This document shows, one piece after another, positions 22,566 through 34,735 of a DNA stretch of 64,000 nt. Origin of the DNA: Micropterix aruncella (Eukaryota; Arthropoda; Insecta; Lepidoptera; Micropterigidae); NCBI GenBank assembly GCA_944548615.1, contig OX155980.1, forward strand, positions 59,010,533-59,074,532. The letters run 5' to 3'. The notes under the pieces were generated by a model, which saw nothing but the letters and a program-made list of their open reading frames with translations, was not told the DNA's origin and made no database searches. The translations under genes and the position numbers were made by a program. Every line of letters begins with the position of its first letter. The first letter of the stretch is position 1.

Positions 22566-24429
22566 ATGTAATTTATTTATTCTCTACATATATGTATTGC
22601 TCCCAGTTAGTTTCCGGACGATGCTATTTCTGGAACATACATTCTGATTCGTGTGGCAATGGGCTTTTTAATGCTCGATATGGTGAACGAAGATTTAATG
22701 CTCCAAAAACTTTATAATTTAGGTTTCTCGCGGTGTTTTAGTTTCGTTTTTTGCCACTTATTTAAAAAAAAGCAAAACCTAGCTCTATATGTATAAAAAC
22801 TAAATTAAGCGGGATAGGACCAAAATCATGCATCATTAAATATTTAAATAGTATCTATTCAGAACAATATGCAATCAATGAAACAACCAGCATTCACGAA
22901 CACCTTTAAAATGATTTAAAGATAAATATTATTAAAGTGTAAATGTATTTTTAACCGAAAATAGCAATCTATGATACCATGCCTTCGCTAATCATTATTT
23001 TAAATATTTATTTTACTTATATAGGTTCGTAAATATTTTTAATGATCATTCAAATAGAAGAAATTAATACCGATATCATCAATTTTAATACAAGTAGCGT
23101 TAAATTAATCTTAAATTACAATATAAAATTTATTAATAACAGTTTTATTTGAAATAAGTACTGTATTCCTTTTCTTATATATGCTAATTATACAATTATT
23201 ATTTTCTATGACTATATATTCCAATTCCTTATTTTTTATTTGTTTTTTTTTAATATTTTATGGCTATTTTGCAAAACCGTAAATAGGTAGTCATTTTTAG
23301 TTTAATGATATTTAAAGTATATGTAACATTCTATTGCATAAAAAAAATATCTAATGTCTTTAAAATTGTTTTTTTAAAAATTCCTATTTTAGGTAGGTAA
23401 TTGCATTTAAAATATATATTTTTGTAGTGGGTATATTATTTTTTTACTATTGTAATCTTTCGCAACAATTAGGCACCTACCTACTTAACATTTTTTTCGT
23501 AACAATCATTTGAAAATGGTGGTTTTTATTTTAAATTCTTTATTATTAAATAGGCATTACCTATTATTTTTAATGAACGACTCTTTATTAGGAATTCTTG
23601 ATAATGAAAATATTTTATAACTCTGATTATTTTTAAATTCTCTTGTTTTTAGTACCTACTTATTTAAAATTTGTTATTTTTTTTTTTGTAATCTTCTTTT
23701 TATCATTTTTAATATGTTTTAAATAACATCCCTCTCAGCTATTCAGTTTTTTAACATTCACATACAAATTAATGTTTGTAACTCTATGTAGGTATGTTTA
23801 TAAAATGTCCGCACAAAAAAAAGCTAAAAAAAGGCAGTTAATTTCGAATCGCTTGACATGATCGTTGCACTCAATCAAAGTTCCTATCTTAGTCATCTGA
23901 ATCATGGCTATTGCCAAGGCCATTACAGATGGGTACCTACCTAATTTGGGAAATAATTTATCTATCAATTTAATAATATAATACTTGTGTTGATCCATTT
24001 ATATTTTGAATCAATTCTAAGCGATCAAGATAATGCGGTCCATTTTTTTATAGTATTCAAACTATAAGCAAGTACCTACAAATAGGTGCGGAAATGCCAT
24101 TATCGATGGCCACCTATCTCAACGACGTTAGCTTAAATGTCATGGAATATAATACAGTTTTCGTCAATTTTTGCAAATTACGTCGTTTACCTAATATATA
24201 CCTCTGCCATATATTAAAAAAAACTATCTTAACCTACCGCCAAATAGGTGTTTATGAAGATGTACCTACATATCGCTTGGTTATAGAAATAGAGCAAATA
24301 TTTTTAACAGATTCGGAATCAGTGTGATGAATATAGTGGAGACATTAAAACATCTTCAATATAGGAGAGTTTGCTAAAGTGCATAAATACCAATTGCGTC
24401 GTCTATACGCCCATACGTACGGGTAGCTA
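22566..24429. other. AT-rich upstream intergenic DNA
   Basis: Very AT-rich with many homopolymer runs. GTAGGTA/TACCTAC words recur from 23380 to 24270, scattered rather than in an array. No gene or repeat family recognised. Distal regulatory elements of the gene at 24823 could lie here, but none can be shown. Confidence 0.4.
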
Positions 24430-24822
24430 GGATAATAAATAAAGTAAATAGATGTTAGGTCGATCGATCGTCGGGTTCGTTAGATCGCCGTGCGAGAGGG
24501 AGGGAGCGATTGCGGCCAGGCGATTGGCGGAGTCGGGTGCGCGGGTGCCGCCCATCGCCGCCCCGCGCGATCGTTTCACACGCGATTGGCTCCCAAGTGG
24601 CGTAGCGCGATCGGCGCGGGCGGCGCGCGCTCGCTCCGCGCTCGAGTGCATCCGCGCGCGCCGCCCGACGCGCACGCCGACGCGCACGACGCGCCCGACG
24701 CGCCCGCCCGACACGCGCCGCGCGCGCCCGATTTGCATACGCGATGACCGCGCGAGTGACGGGTCACTGAGCGGAACGAGCGCACCGCATTCGCCGCATC
24801 GCCGCAGACGGCCGCAAAAAGG
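24430..24822 (+). promoter_or_regulatory. CpG-rich promoter and 5' UTR region
   Basis: An abrupt block of very high GC and CpG density stands out from AT-rich DNA on both sides and leads straight into an ATG exon with a splice donor. It contains GATCGATCGATCG near 24460, and a perfect octamer ATTTGCAT at 24731-24738, the consensus of POU-domain factors. TCACTGAG near 24764 could be an initiator. No TATA box is seen. CG-rich, TATA-less starts are typical of broadly expressed or developmental genes; that is inference. Reading frames stay open on both strands through this block only because of composition. Confidence 0.6.
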
Positions 24823-24877
24823 ATGAACGCGAAGGACTACTCTCCGCTGGCCAACGCCGACTACGGCATCGACACCG
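24823..24877 (+). CDS. First coding exon of an unrecognised host gene
   Basis: ATG at 24823 in good context (AAAAAGGATGAAC) opens 18 codons plus one base: MNAKDYSPLANADYGIDT, then the donor G|GTGAGC at 24878. The codons are GC-rich with C or G at most third positions, unlike the surrounding AT-rich repeats, which supports a real host exon. The intron is phase 1. I do not recognise the protein from this N-terminus: it lacks a signal peptide, and the acidic, Tyr-containing start would fit the cytosolic end of a membrane or signalling protein, but that is speculation. No later exon is identified in the 39 kb to the right, so the first intron could be very long. Confidence 0.65.
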
Positions 24878-25621
24878 GTGAGCCCAGCCGCCCCCCCCCT
24901 CTCGTTCCACTACTGCCCTGCTGACCCATTTTATTATCATACTATAAATAAATATAAATAGCACATTTGCGATATACCTACCTGTCTAATTTTAAGATTA
25001 TATTATGTAAATATTTAAAAATGAAACAATAACATCTGCTTGCGGCATAATATGCGATAAATATGTAGGTACCTACCTAATTGCACAATGTCTATAGGTA
25101 CTACAGCCTAGCGATATTGAGCCTGCGGCAATTTCTGAAAGTTTTTCACATTCATCTGCACTATGGCATACGTCAGTTCCATGATGGTACCTACTGGGAA
25201 TGCCGATATTTCAGCGACAATCGCTACAATTATAAGGGAGCTCAATCAAGAGATTGAACTGATACGGAAAGCTATATGTTATAAACTCCTGTAAATTCGC
25301 GGTTACTTGATATTTTTTAGTTTGAGCGAATACGAACCCTTGCCCTGTGGAATTGGACGCTGGATTTTTCCCGTTGTTTCGGCAAAGTTACATTTGCCTT
25401 CTACAAACGTCTGGAGGACTATCGTCTGGTTCCGCTCAGTAGAAGCTCATTTTATTTCCTTCAATAAAATAATAAAAATAAATAATGTAATTTGTTTTCT
25501 TATACTATTGTAATAATATATTTATATCTTTATTCATGTATATAAATATTTATACATTTTTATTTATACTTCGTCTAAATGTTATGGACATTACGATAAT
25601 ACGCACTACTAATATCAAGTA
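24878..25621 (+). other. Start of intron 1 of the 24823 gene
   Basis: Begins GTGAGCCCAG, then a C-rich stretch (about 24889-24900) and AT-rich DNA. No further exon is seen. An open frame at 25307-25513 has no recognisable features. Confidence 0.45.
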
Positions 25622-25645
25622 GGGGAGCGAGGGGCTTGTTGTAAC
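25622..25645 (+). repeat. Left terminal inverted repeat of pogo-like element
   Basis: 24 bp, GGGGAGCGAGGGGCTTGTTG then TAAC, preceded by TA. Confidence 0.88.
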
Positions 25646-25986
25646 AGGGGTAAGTAGTAACAGTGATTTTTCACCAGGAACTTAAACTTTGTTAACGTAT
25701 TTCTTTGACTCAATCTTACCTTTATATCGCGCCTCATAATGTCGTCATAGCCAGAGTCCCGCCAGACGGCGCAGTGAGTGGACACAAGTACGTGCTTCAT
25801 TTCTACCAGGTAATGTAAAATTATACTCTCGTAAAACTTGATTGGCGTTATTAGTATTGACTAATTTGAAAGATTCTGTGTTTTATTTATTTTAAAATTT
25901 ATCTATCTCTGTTGTTGTGTAACAGTTTTAAACATCACTAAGTTGATTAAATAGTTACCTTTATAAATGTTCAGAATTATACTCTG

Positions 25987-26041
25987 GGGTTAGTTGTAAC
26001 AAAATATTGGGGCAAGTTGTAACATGTTACAACTTGCCCCC
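25987..26041. repeat. Subterminal repeat cluster, left side
   Basis: GGGGTTAGTTGTAACA and GGGGCAAGTTGTAACA are followed by the inverted form TGTTACAACTTGCCCC, making a palindrome GGGGCAAGTTGTAACA|TGTTACAACTTGCCCC (overlapping at the centre). These echo the terminal repeat CTTGTTGTAAC and could be extra transposase binding sites. Confidence 0.7.
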
Positions 26042-26098
26042 GACTTATCAATAACGGTTTCTTAGCAACCTTGTAATTTCATTTTTTTTTCTTCCAGA

Positions 26099-27066
26099 AT
26101 GAGAGAGTATAAGAGAAAGTCAGAGTGGGCAACACAAAGAGGTGTATGAGTTAGCTGCAGCTGAAGTTTTAGAAAACAGCTGTAGTATTCGGAAAACGAG
26201 TCAGAATTTCGGCCTATGTCACGTATCTCTTTACAGATACATTAAGAAAAAGGAATATGGATGCCATAATCCAGGGAAGACGATGACTATTTATGATATC
26301 CCAGGTATAGTTAAGGAGTCATTACCGCTCGCCTTAAACCCTGCTAATATTACGAATGGATTTAAAGCTTCAGGTTTATGGCCTTTGAATGCTGATATTT
26401 TCCAAGACAGTGACTTTGCGCCATCTTATGTCACCGACTGTCCAGATCCTACTGAAGAACCCGAAAATGCTGTAAATGTAACTGAAAATTTAACGTCTCG
26501 TCTCGAAAATTTAACGTTTTTTCGAAAACCCAGAACTATTAGATTCTGCCCTTGAATTGGATATTAGCACCACGGAAATTGTTACATCAAAACTGCGAAT
26601 GAACCAACTCCAAGTTGCTCAAGTGTACAAAATTTTTTTTCGCCATCGCCTTTACCAAAGGCGCCACCGCGGAAAAAAACACAACAAGCAGACACAAAAG
26701 AAAATCTACTGTTTTGACGGATACTCCTGAAAAGGAAGCTTTACGAATGGAATATAAGGACAAGATGAAGAAAAAACAGAAAAAAAGATGATAAAGATAG
26801 GGGCAAAGGAAAGGAGAAGGGGAAAGGCAAAGGTAAATCAACGAAAAATAGAAATGAAGTGGAAAGAGTTAAAAAAAGGGTTTTTTGTTTAGATTTAGAA
26901 TCTCAGACTGAAGAGTGGTATTGTCTAGTTTGTAATAAAGCTTATATAGATTCAAATAAATGCGATTGGGTAGAATGTATTGTTTGCAAGATGTGGGCAC
27001 ATGAAGGATGTGTCACAGGAGACACATTTTTTTGTTTGTATCAATTGTAACTCAGATGAGGATTGA
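26099..27066 (+). pseudogene. pogo-like transposase relic with C-terminal PHD finger
   Basis: After a pyrimidine tract and CAG, ATG at 26099 opens MREYKRKSEWATQR, then a frameshift near 26140 leads to YELAAAEVLENSCSIRKTSQ and GLCHVSLYRYIKKK, a psq/CENP-B-type helix-turn-helix that binds the terminal repeats. It then jumps to TIYDIPGIVKESLPLALNPA and NGFKASGLWPLNADIFQDSD, the segment that follows the DDE core in pogo/Tigger-like insect transposases, so the whole catalytic domain (some 200 residues in the family) is deleted. A GKGKEKGKGKGK basic stretch follows, then near 26910-27050 a C4HC3-like PHD finger (WYCLVCNKAY, CDWVECIVCKMWAHEGC). One extra T in a T-run near 27030 shifts the frame before the last Cys pair. 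Non-functional. Confidence 0.82.
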
Positions 27067-27402
27067 ATTTAATCATAAAGAAACTTATCCAAAAGTTTAT
27101 TATTGTATACGATACTTTGTAAGATGTAAGGTATAAGAAAGAAATAATTACTAGATTTAATTTAGAGGTACATAATTTTATTTACTGTTATTTTAAAGTG
27201 CCATGTTGATTATAAGTATTGTCTTACGAAATAAGATATATAGTTTTAATAACAAATCTTTTAAATAGATTAGTTAAAAACTAAATTTCAGTTATTTATT
27301 AGATAAAGATCACATGCTAAGTATACAAAAAGTTTATTTTGTTTCTAACGAACAAATAATAAATAGTCAAAGGTGTCATATTTTCGTTTTTTATTATTGT
27401 TA

Positions 27403-27465
27403 CTACTTGCCCCAATAGATGTTACAACAAACCCCAGCATGGGGGTAAATTGTAACATCCCGCTT
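27403..27465. repeat. Subterminal repeat cluster, right side
   Basis: TACTTGCCCCAATAGATGTTAC, CAACAAACCCCAGC and GGGGGTAAATTGTAACA mirror the left cluster about 175-240 bp inside the right terminus. Confidence 0.65.
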
Positions 27466-27618
27466 TCTTTATATAAATATTTATTGTGAAATAATTACTT
27501 ATAGTTTTCGTATTTTGTTTACTTGATTTAAAAGAAGAAGAGTTAAAGTATCAATTGATATTTAATTAGTGGTAATTTAACCGATAGATCTGAAGATATA
27601 TAAGTTTTTCTAAAAATT

Positions 27619-27642
27619 GTTACAACAAGCCCCTCCCTCCCC
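27619..27642 (-). repeat. Right terminal inverted repeat of pogo-like element
   Basis: GTTACAACAAGCCCCTCCCT then CCCC, followed by TA at 27643-27644. One mismatch to the left repeat. Confidence 0.88.
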
Positions 27643-27660
27643 TATAATATAAATTTTAAG

Positions 27661-29118
<1,458 letters not shown>

Positions 29119-29721
29119 CATTAATTATTTAGGATATTAGATTGCTCCAAGTCATAGTCTGTCTTGGTAACCTTTCTGCGCCGGCGACATGCAGATGGGG
29201 TTGATAGCATTTTCCGGCGAAACTGATAGCAATTTATTTGGGCATCTATAATAACATTGATAATGCATGTTTTTTATAAAGGATTGATTGATGATATAAA
29301 ACCATTATTTAACCAATGATAACAAACTGCAATGAATAACATGCGATTATTAGTGCTATCTATTGCACTTTTATATTGGCTGATTACATAACAGAAATAA
29401 AATGTAGAGATTAGAATGCCGTCTATTAGTCTATTTAATCTTTCAAGCGCGTAATTATTAGCAAATAATATCAAATAAATCTTGAATAAATAATATTACA
29501 ATAATAAGAGCTACGATTTAAAATTTAATTCGTTATTTTAACGTCATTTAATTTTGAAATGCCATACCTTAACGGCCTAATAGAAAGACTACTGAATATA
29601 AGAGAAGATTATTAAATAAATGGAATTATGAGTGCCATCTACACATTGCGTTGCGTAGTAAAATCCTAGCTGCCTAAACGTTGTACAGCACTGAGCATTC
29701 TAATACCCCATATAATCAATG
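29119..29721 (-). mobile_element. MITE family M, copy 2 (603 bp, both ends)
   Basis: Left end CATTAATTATTTAGGATATT, AGATTGCTC; right end in reverse complement CATTGATTATATGGGGTATT, AGAATGCTC. This is the most complete copy and defines terminal inverted repeats of about 30 bp. Inner words: GCGCCGGCGACATG, GCGTAGTAAAATCCTAGCTG. No coding capacity. Confidence 0.78.
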
Positions 29722-30117
29722 ATACTAGCTTAGATAAATGTTTAAACTGCATATTGATTTCTCAAGTCTTATTTTGTATAACTCCTAAACACTATAAGAA
29801 TTACATGAGCAAAAACATTGAGGAAATGTTTTAAAAATATTTTAACTGATCTTACATTCTCATCCATCTAAAAAGTTTGTTGCCAAAAGTTACTCTTTTA
29901 ATCTCAAGGTTAAAAGTTGAAGGTCTTAATAAATGAATTGAAACCCATTATGAGTGCATTACAAGATTTTCATAAAATTCAGCGTTTTTTTTATTTTATT
30001 TTTTTACTGACTAATATTTGTTTTTGCAAAATTTTAGTGAAAGAGTTTTGAAATATTACTTTTAAAAAAACTGAAAAACTTCAAATATTACTTTAAAATA
30101 GCACAGGGTTTCTCAAC
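29722..30117. other. AT-rich intergenic
   Basis: No features recognised beyond homopolymer T and A runs near 29980-30080. Confidence 0.5.
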
Positions 30118-30337
30118 TTATTTACTTTGACACTGATAATGGATAAATACAAAAGAAACTAAATTATTATACTTCTGTGGAGGAACGGTGGACCCTGGGG
30201 AGTATAGACCGGCCGGCTGTGGTATTATAGGTTTAGAACAGCTGTCGTAACGCATGCAAGCTATGCATCCACCTTCTGACCCATTCACTTCGCAGGCATA
30301 ATAAGACTTAAGATGAGGAAATTGCGTGTCTGATTTC
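30118..30337 (-). other. Weak candidate exon on the minus strand
   Basis: Downstream of an acceptor-like GCTTTGTAG (ending at 30338) an open frame runs to a TAA at 30118-30120. It includes CEVNGSEGGCIACMRYDSC and PQPAGLYSPGSTVPPQKYNN, with ordered cysteines and GC-richer codons than the flanks. I do not recognise it. It abuts the 5' end of a LINE relic at about 30345, so it could equally be an older repeat. Confidence 0.25.
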
Positions 30338-30344
30338 CTACAAA

Positions 30345-32253
30345 GCAGTTGTATCATTGTTATTAAAGATAGTAAAAAAAGATTTTTATAGAAAGAAATT
30401 AGAAGCGTTAAAAGGGTCATTAAGGAGGTAACGGGAATGGTCCGCAAAAAACAATCTGAAATAAGAGAAAAAAAAACAGAGGTGAGGTTATTTCTAATAA
30501 ATATCCTGAAAAATTTACACATCATATTAACCTCCACTTCTCCACGGTTGGGCTTGAACTATCAAAAAACAAATCGGTAAAACATACGCCATTTAGGCGT
30601 TCGGGTGATTAATGTAGTGATATCTGCCTTAAACAAACGACACCTGAAGAAATAGAGGGGATAATAGGCTCCCTCAAAAATCAGTCATCTAGTGGCATAG
30701 ACGAATAAGTTCTATTATTTATCAATCAGCCAGTAGGTTTTTAAGCTACCCCATCGCTCATATTGTAAACTCTATGTAGTTTCCAGCAAGGTACATTTCC
30801 ATGTAACCAGAAATGCGCTATAGTAACTCCGCTTTTCAAGAGTGGAGATCAAACAGATCTTAATAACTACAGACCTATCTCTCTACTAAACACTGTTAAA
30901 AAATATGGAGAATAGTGTGAAAAAACGATTGATGGAATATTTGGACTTAAAGGAAATAATATCCAAAAATCAATTTGGATTTCTTGAGGGCAAGGGCACA
31001 TCTGATGCAATGGCTGAATTTGCCAAGGTCATCTCTAGCAGTGCCGATAAAGGCGAAAAATGTTTAGCAGTATTTCTCGATTTAGCTAAAGCCTTCGATA
31101 CGGTGCCAAACGACTCTCTTATAATGTGCTTGTAGAACATTGGCATAGGAGGTGTTACATAGACTGTTTCGAAAGCTACATAACAGAGAGAAAACAGGTC
31201 GTAGTCTTGGAAGGTGTACACAGCAGCCAACAAACTTTAAAATACGGAGTGCCTCAGGGTAGCATTCTTGGACCAATTCTTTTCCTAGTTTATATTAGTC
31301 GGTTATGTGATCTCCTCACCAGTTCGACAAAAACCTATGCAGATGATACTGTCGTTATTTTTAAAGGGCAGGAGACAAGCTTTCGATAAAGCGAATTTAG
31401 AAATGAAGAAAATTAAGACTTGATTGAATGAAGCAAGGCTTAAGCTTATTATAATGTCAAAAAGACAAAGTACATGGTCTTCAATATTAACAAGACGTCT
31501 CAGGCACTAGAAAACTTGGATGTAATAATTCATGAATGCTCAGACAATCGTCAATGTTAGTGTCCCTCTTTAGAGAGAGTAAAAAATATATAATATTTGG
31601 GAATTACAATTGATTAAAATCTACGTTGGGGTGATCACATAGGATTTTTATCAAACAAGGTGCGTCAGCTAGGTTTTATTTTTCGAGAGTTAAGAAAGGT
31701 TTTGGAGCCAGGAACTCTCAAGATGACTTAGGTACTTCACTCTCTGTGAAACAGTAATATATTACGGTATTATAGCTTGGGGTGGCTGTAATAAAACCAT
31801 CCTGCAACCACTTTATGTTGCACAAAAGAGTGTTATGAAAACCAAAATTAGAAAACCGTTTAGATTTCCTAGTACTTTATTATTTAAAGAGTTCAATGTT
31901 TTAAGCGTTAGATTATTGTATGCTTAAAATATTTTAATTCGTCTACGTACGAAAACCATACAATCAAAGGCAAAACTAACATCAGCAACCAGGAGAGCAG
32001 CTGGAGATTTTATAAACGTCCCATTTATGAGAACAACTTTTGGGCAAAGAAATTTCTCATTTATTGGGCCAAAATTGTATAACATCCTCCCGGCTCATCT
32101 AAAAGAGACACCCACTCAGCAAGTCTTAAAAAAATATTTAAAGAAGTGGCTGCTTGAAGACGGCAATACCCTGCTTTTATTTTTTAATAACTGTTTTTAT
32201 TTTTTTATTTCTTTATAATTGATTAAATATGATATTATATGATTTATATATTA
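30345..32253 (+). pseudogene. jockey-like LINE pol relic (family A)
   Basis: Long degenerate pol. Near 30400 it reads KEVTGMVRKKQSEI, and near 30640-30700 TPEEIEGIIGSLKNQSSSGI, the linker and start of the RT. Frame 30905-31135 gives IISKNQFGFLEGKGTSDAMA and FLDLAKAFDTVPNDS (motif A, Asp present). A stop and frameshift follow, then frame 31126-31389 gives LKYGVPQGSILGPILFLVYI and YADDTVVIFK (catalytic Asp pair). After further breaks, 32027-32218 gives TFGQRNFSFIGPKLYNILPA and LKETPTQQVLKKYLKKWLL, the extreme C-terminus, with a stop at 32216. Only 5' truncation and scattered mutations separate it from a whole pol. Another LINE is inserted in its 3' UTR at 32254. Confidence 0.87.
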
Positions 32254-32774
32254 CTAGACAGTCGTTACGCGGAAAATTTAAAAAAATCAATATTTTGACA
32301 CTTGCATCTAATTACATCTATGAAAACTTAATGTATGTGCATAAAAATAAAGAACTGTTTTTAAAAAACTCTGATAGGCATGGTGTCAATACTAGAAATA
32401 AAAATAAACTTGCTGACCATAAAAGTCGACTCTCCAAAACCACAAAATCATTCAAAGGGCAATGTATACGCTTCTACAATAAAGTCCCAGTAAACATGCA
32501 AAATTTATCTGTGATACAATTTAAGTCATTTATTAAGAAGAAGATGTACTTAAAGGGCTACTATAAAATAAATGATTATCTAGACGACAAAGACCCTTGG
32601 AAATAAAATGGTTACCTCGATGATTAATATCACGTTATATGTCACAATAATTTGTTATAATGTCACAATATCTTAATGTTTTATCATTTATGTATGTTTG
32701 TATGCATTATTGACGTCAAAAAGTTACGATTTCGTACTATTTTGAATAAAAAACTTATGATTATGATTATGATT
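32254..32774 (+). mobile_element. 5'-truncated LINE family J2 inserted in family A 3' UTR
   Basis: From CTAGACAGTCGTTACGCGG at 32254, the frame to 32606 encodes RQSLRGKFKKINILTLASNY through NDYLDDKDPWK, the same C-terminus as the LINE at 62871-64000 with about seven differences in the shared ~115 residues. The 3' UTR (GGTTACCTCGATGATTAATA ... GACGTCAAAAAGTTACGATT) and the (TTATGA)n tail at about 32754-32774 match that element too. Flanks carry a candidate imperfect target duplication: GATTTATATATTA before, GATTATTTATATTA after. Sequence after 32774 would be the rest of the host LINE's 3' UTR. Confidence 0.85.
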
Positions 32775-33544
32775 ATTTATATTAGGTACTATTCGATAAT
32801 GTTTATGATTATTTTGTATGACTTTGTATAATTATTTTTAATTACCATTATGTCGATGGTTTTTTTTTACCTATTCCTAATTTTTAACATTCAACTTACA
32901 TGAATTTCTGACAGTGTGATTACTTTCTGACTATTTTTATAACTATGTCTATTATCATCTCGTCTTATTTATACTAATTATTAAGGCTTTTTATTTGGTA
33001 TTTAGAATTTTTCAGGTCTGTACTGTCATTTTTTATTATTTTTTCGGTTTTGGCAGCGTTATAAATGAAAATGACACGTAGCCATTTACACTTCTTTTTC
33101 ATTAACTTAAAAAAAAGAAAAAAAATCTCTACGTATTTAATGATCCTATGTTTATGGAATGTCCGGCAAAGTACAAACTTTGCTTAGTTGGGCGACACAT
33201 GACAGACGGCATCATTTATCAATTAAGTTTAATAATTTCTTGCTGTGTTTTTTTTTAGTTGATTATATCATGGTATTTAAATAGTTTGTACTCGAGATCT
33301 TTTGGGAAATTTTACTCCTATAGAACTGTCATTTCTAAAATTTATGATCTTCTTCCGAGATAAGAATACAGAGTTATATCTGGACGGAGACCTGTACATT
33401 TGAGACCTTCAGGAAAATTACACTGCTCAGAATCGACCTCCAGAATCCAATCGAAAGCTTTCTCGGTTATTGTGAAAGGTTATGCCTCGTTTTCATCTAC
33501 TTGTCACGATCACATATAACGAAGTAGTATTTAAATGCTCGAAC
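32775..33544. other. LINE 3' UTR remainder and intergenic DNA
   Basis: The left part probably continues the family A 3' UTR interrupted at 32254. From about 33100 on nothing is recognised. Confidence 0.4.
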
Positions 33545-34172
33545 ATTTTATATGGTATTAAATTGCTCAACGTCATAGTATGTTTTAGCAGCCTTTCTGC
33601 GCCAGCAACATGCACAAAGCAATTTATTACGGCGAAACCAATAGCATTTCATTTGGTCATGTACATATAATAACATTGATCATGAGTGTTTTTTATATAA
33701 ACGACTGATTGATTATAAAAACAAAATAATTTAATCAATGATATCAATAATAACACTCAATTATTAGTGTCATCTATAGTTAGGCTGATCTCAGGAATAA
33801 TACGGAGCGATTGAATAACCTAATATATGTCTACGTGAATTTTAGAGTGCCTTATTGTTTCGTGTTGTAACTTGTATACCAAATTAAAATTGACATATTT
33901 ATTTAAATAATATTAAAATAATAACAGCTATGATATAACCATTCGTTTGTTATTATATTATTACTTTATTTGGACATAGGATACTGTATGTATACGCTTG
34001 TTTATTACGCCTTCTATAGTTCGTCGCCCTACTGCTATACCAACTCATACATAAGAGAAGTTAAGAAATGTTTGGACTATGAGTGTCATCTACACGTTGC
34101 CTTTCTTAGTAAAATCCTAGCTGCCAAATCGTAGAACGGAGTTGAGCAATCTAATACGCTATGTAAGCAGTG
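33545..34172 (-). mobile_element. MITE family M, copy 3
   Basis: Left end CATTTTATATGGTATTAAAT then TGCTCAACG; right end AGCAATCTAATACGCTATGT. Interior words TGCGCCAGCAACATGCAC, TAGTAAAATCCTAGCTGCCA and AATAACAGCTATGAT match copies 2 and 5 in the same orientation. Confidence 0.76.
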
Positions 34173-34660
34173 GCTCGACCCTCTACCCTCTCCACCCCTT
34201 CCCCAAGGATGCACTGAATCGTATGGGCCAATTAAGGGATACGGCCACCATTCATTTCGTATCTCCGGGATATTTTCAGTAAATATAGGCTGATGTGTTG
34301 CAAGATGACATACGAGCGGGCGTAGGCCGTTTGTACGTCACTCCAATTGACGGCACTTCAAAGAAATCTCTCACCAGAACGGGAAGTCTCTTCGGAACTT
34401 ATAATCAGTTCGCGCGGAAGAGGGGGCGGGCTACAGACCAGCAACAGCCACATACCATTTTAAAAAAGGGGTCGCTGGCATCGTAAACCTAACAACCGCT
34501 TATAATATGCACCTCAGCGAAAGTGTCCGCGAACATATTATCACCATATAAAGCGAGTATTCTCTATTATATAATCGTCATCCCTATCATCATCTTCAAT
34601 TAGTCCATACTAACAAATCTAAAATCTAAAATGCTGTTAAGCAATCTGAATCACAGCCTT
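34173..34660. other. Intergenic
   Basis: No features recognised; a 63-residue frame at 34295-34486 has no family resemblance. Confidence 0.4.
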
Positions 34661-34735
34661 ACACACACACACACACACATACACACCCTCACACACACAC
34701 ACACACACACACACATACAACAAACACACGCACCC
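34661..34735. repeat. (CA)n microsatellite
   Basis: CA-rich tract with interruptions by AT and TC, about 75 bp. Confidence 0.93.

Larger units (their letters stand above)
25622..27642 (+). mobile_element. pogo-like DNA transposon with complete ends (2,021 bp)
   Basis: The left terminus 25622-25645 and the reverse complement of 27619-27642 are 24 bp inverted repeats differing at one base (GGGGAGCGAGGGG against GGGGAGGGAGGGG, then CTTGTTGTAAC). Each end is directly flanked by TA (25620-25621 and 27643-27644), the target duplication of the Tc1/mariner/pogo superfamily. Inside are a 3' splice-site-like tract, a transposase relic with N-terminal helix-turn-helix and C-terminal PHD finger, and repeated GGGGCAAGTTGTAACA words near both ends. 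The DDE catalytic core is missing, so it was probably mobilised in trans, if at all, in this form. Confidence 0.85.

Noticed and set aside
24452..24964. Several Arg/Ala-rich frames on both strands in the CpG-rich block
   Set aside because: Five overlapping frames stay open because stop codons are rare in GC-rich DNA. Only the short ATG exon at 24823 has a donor and good context.
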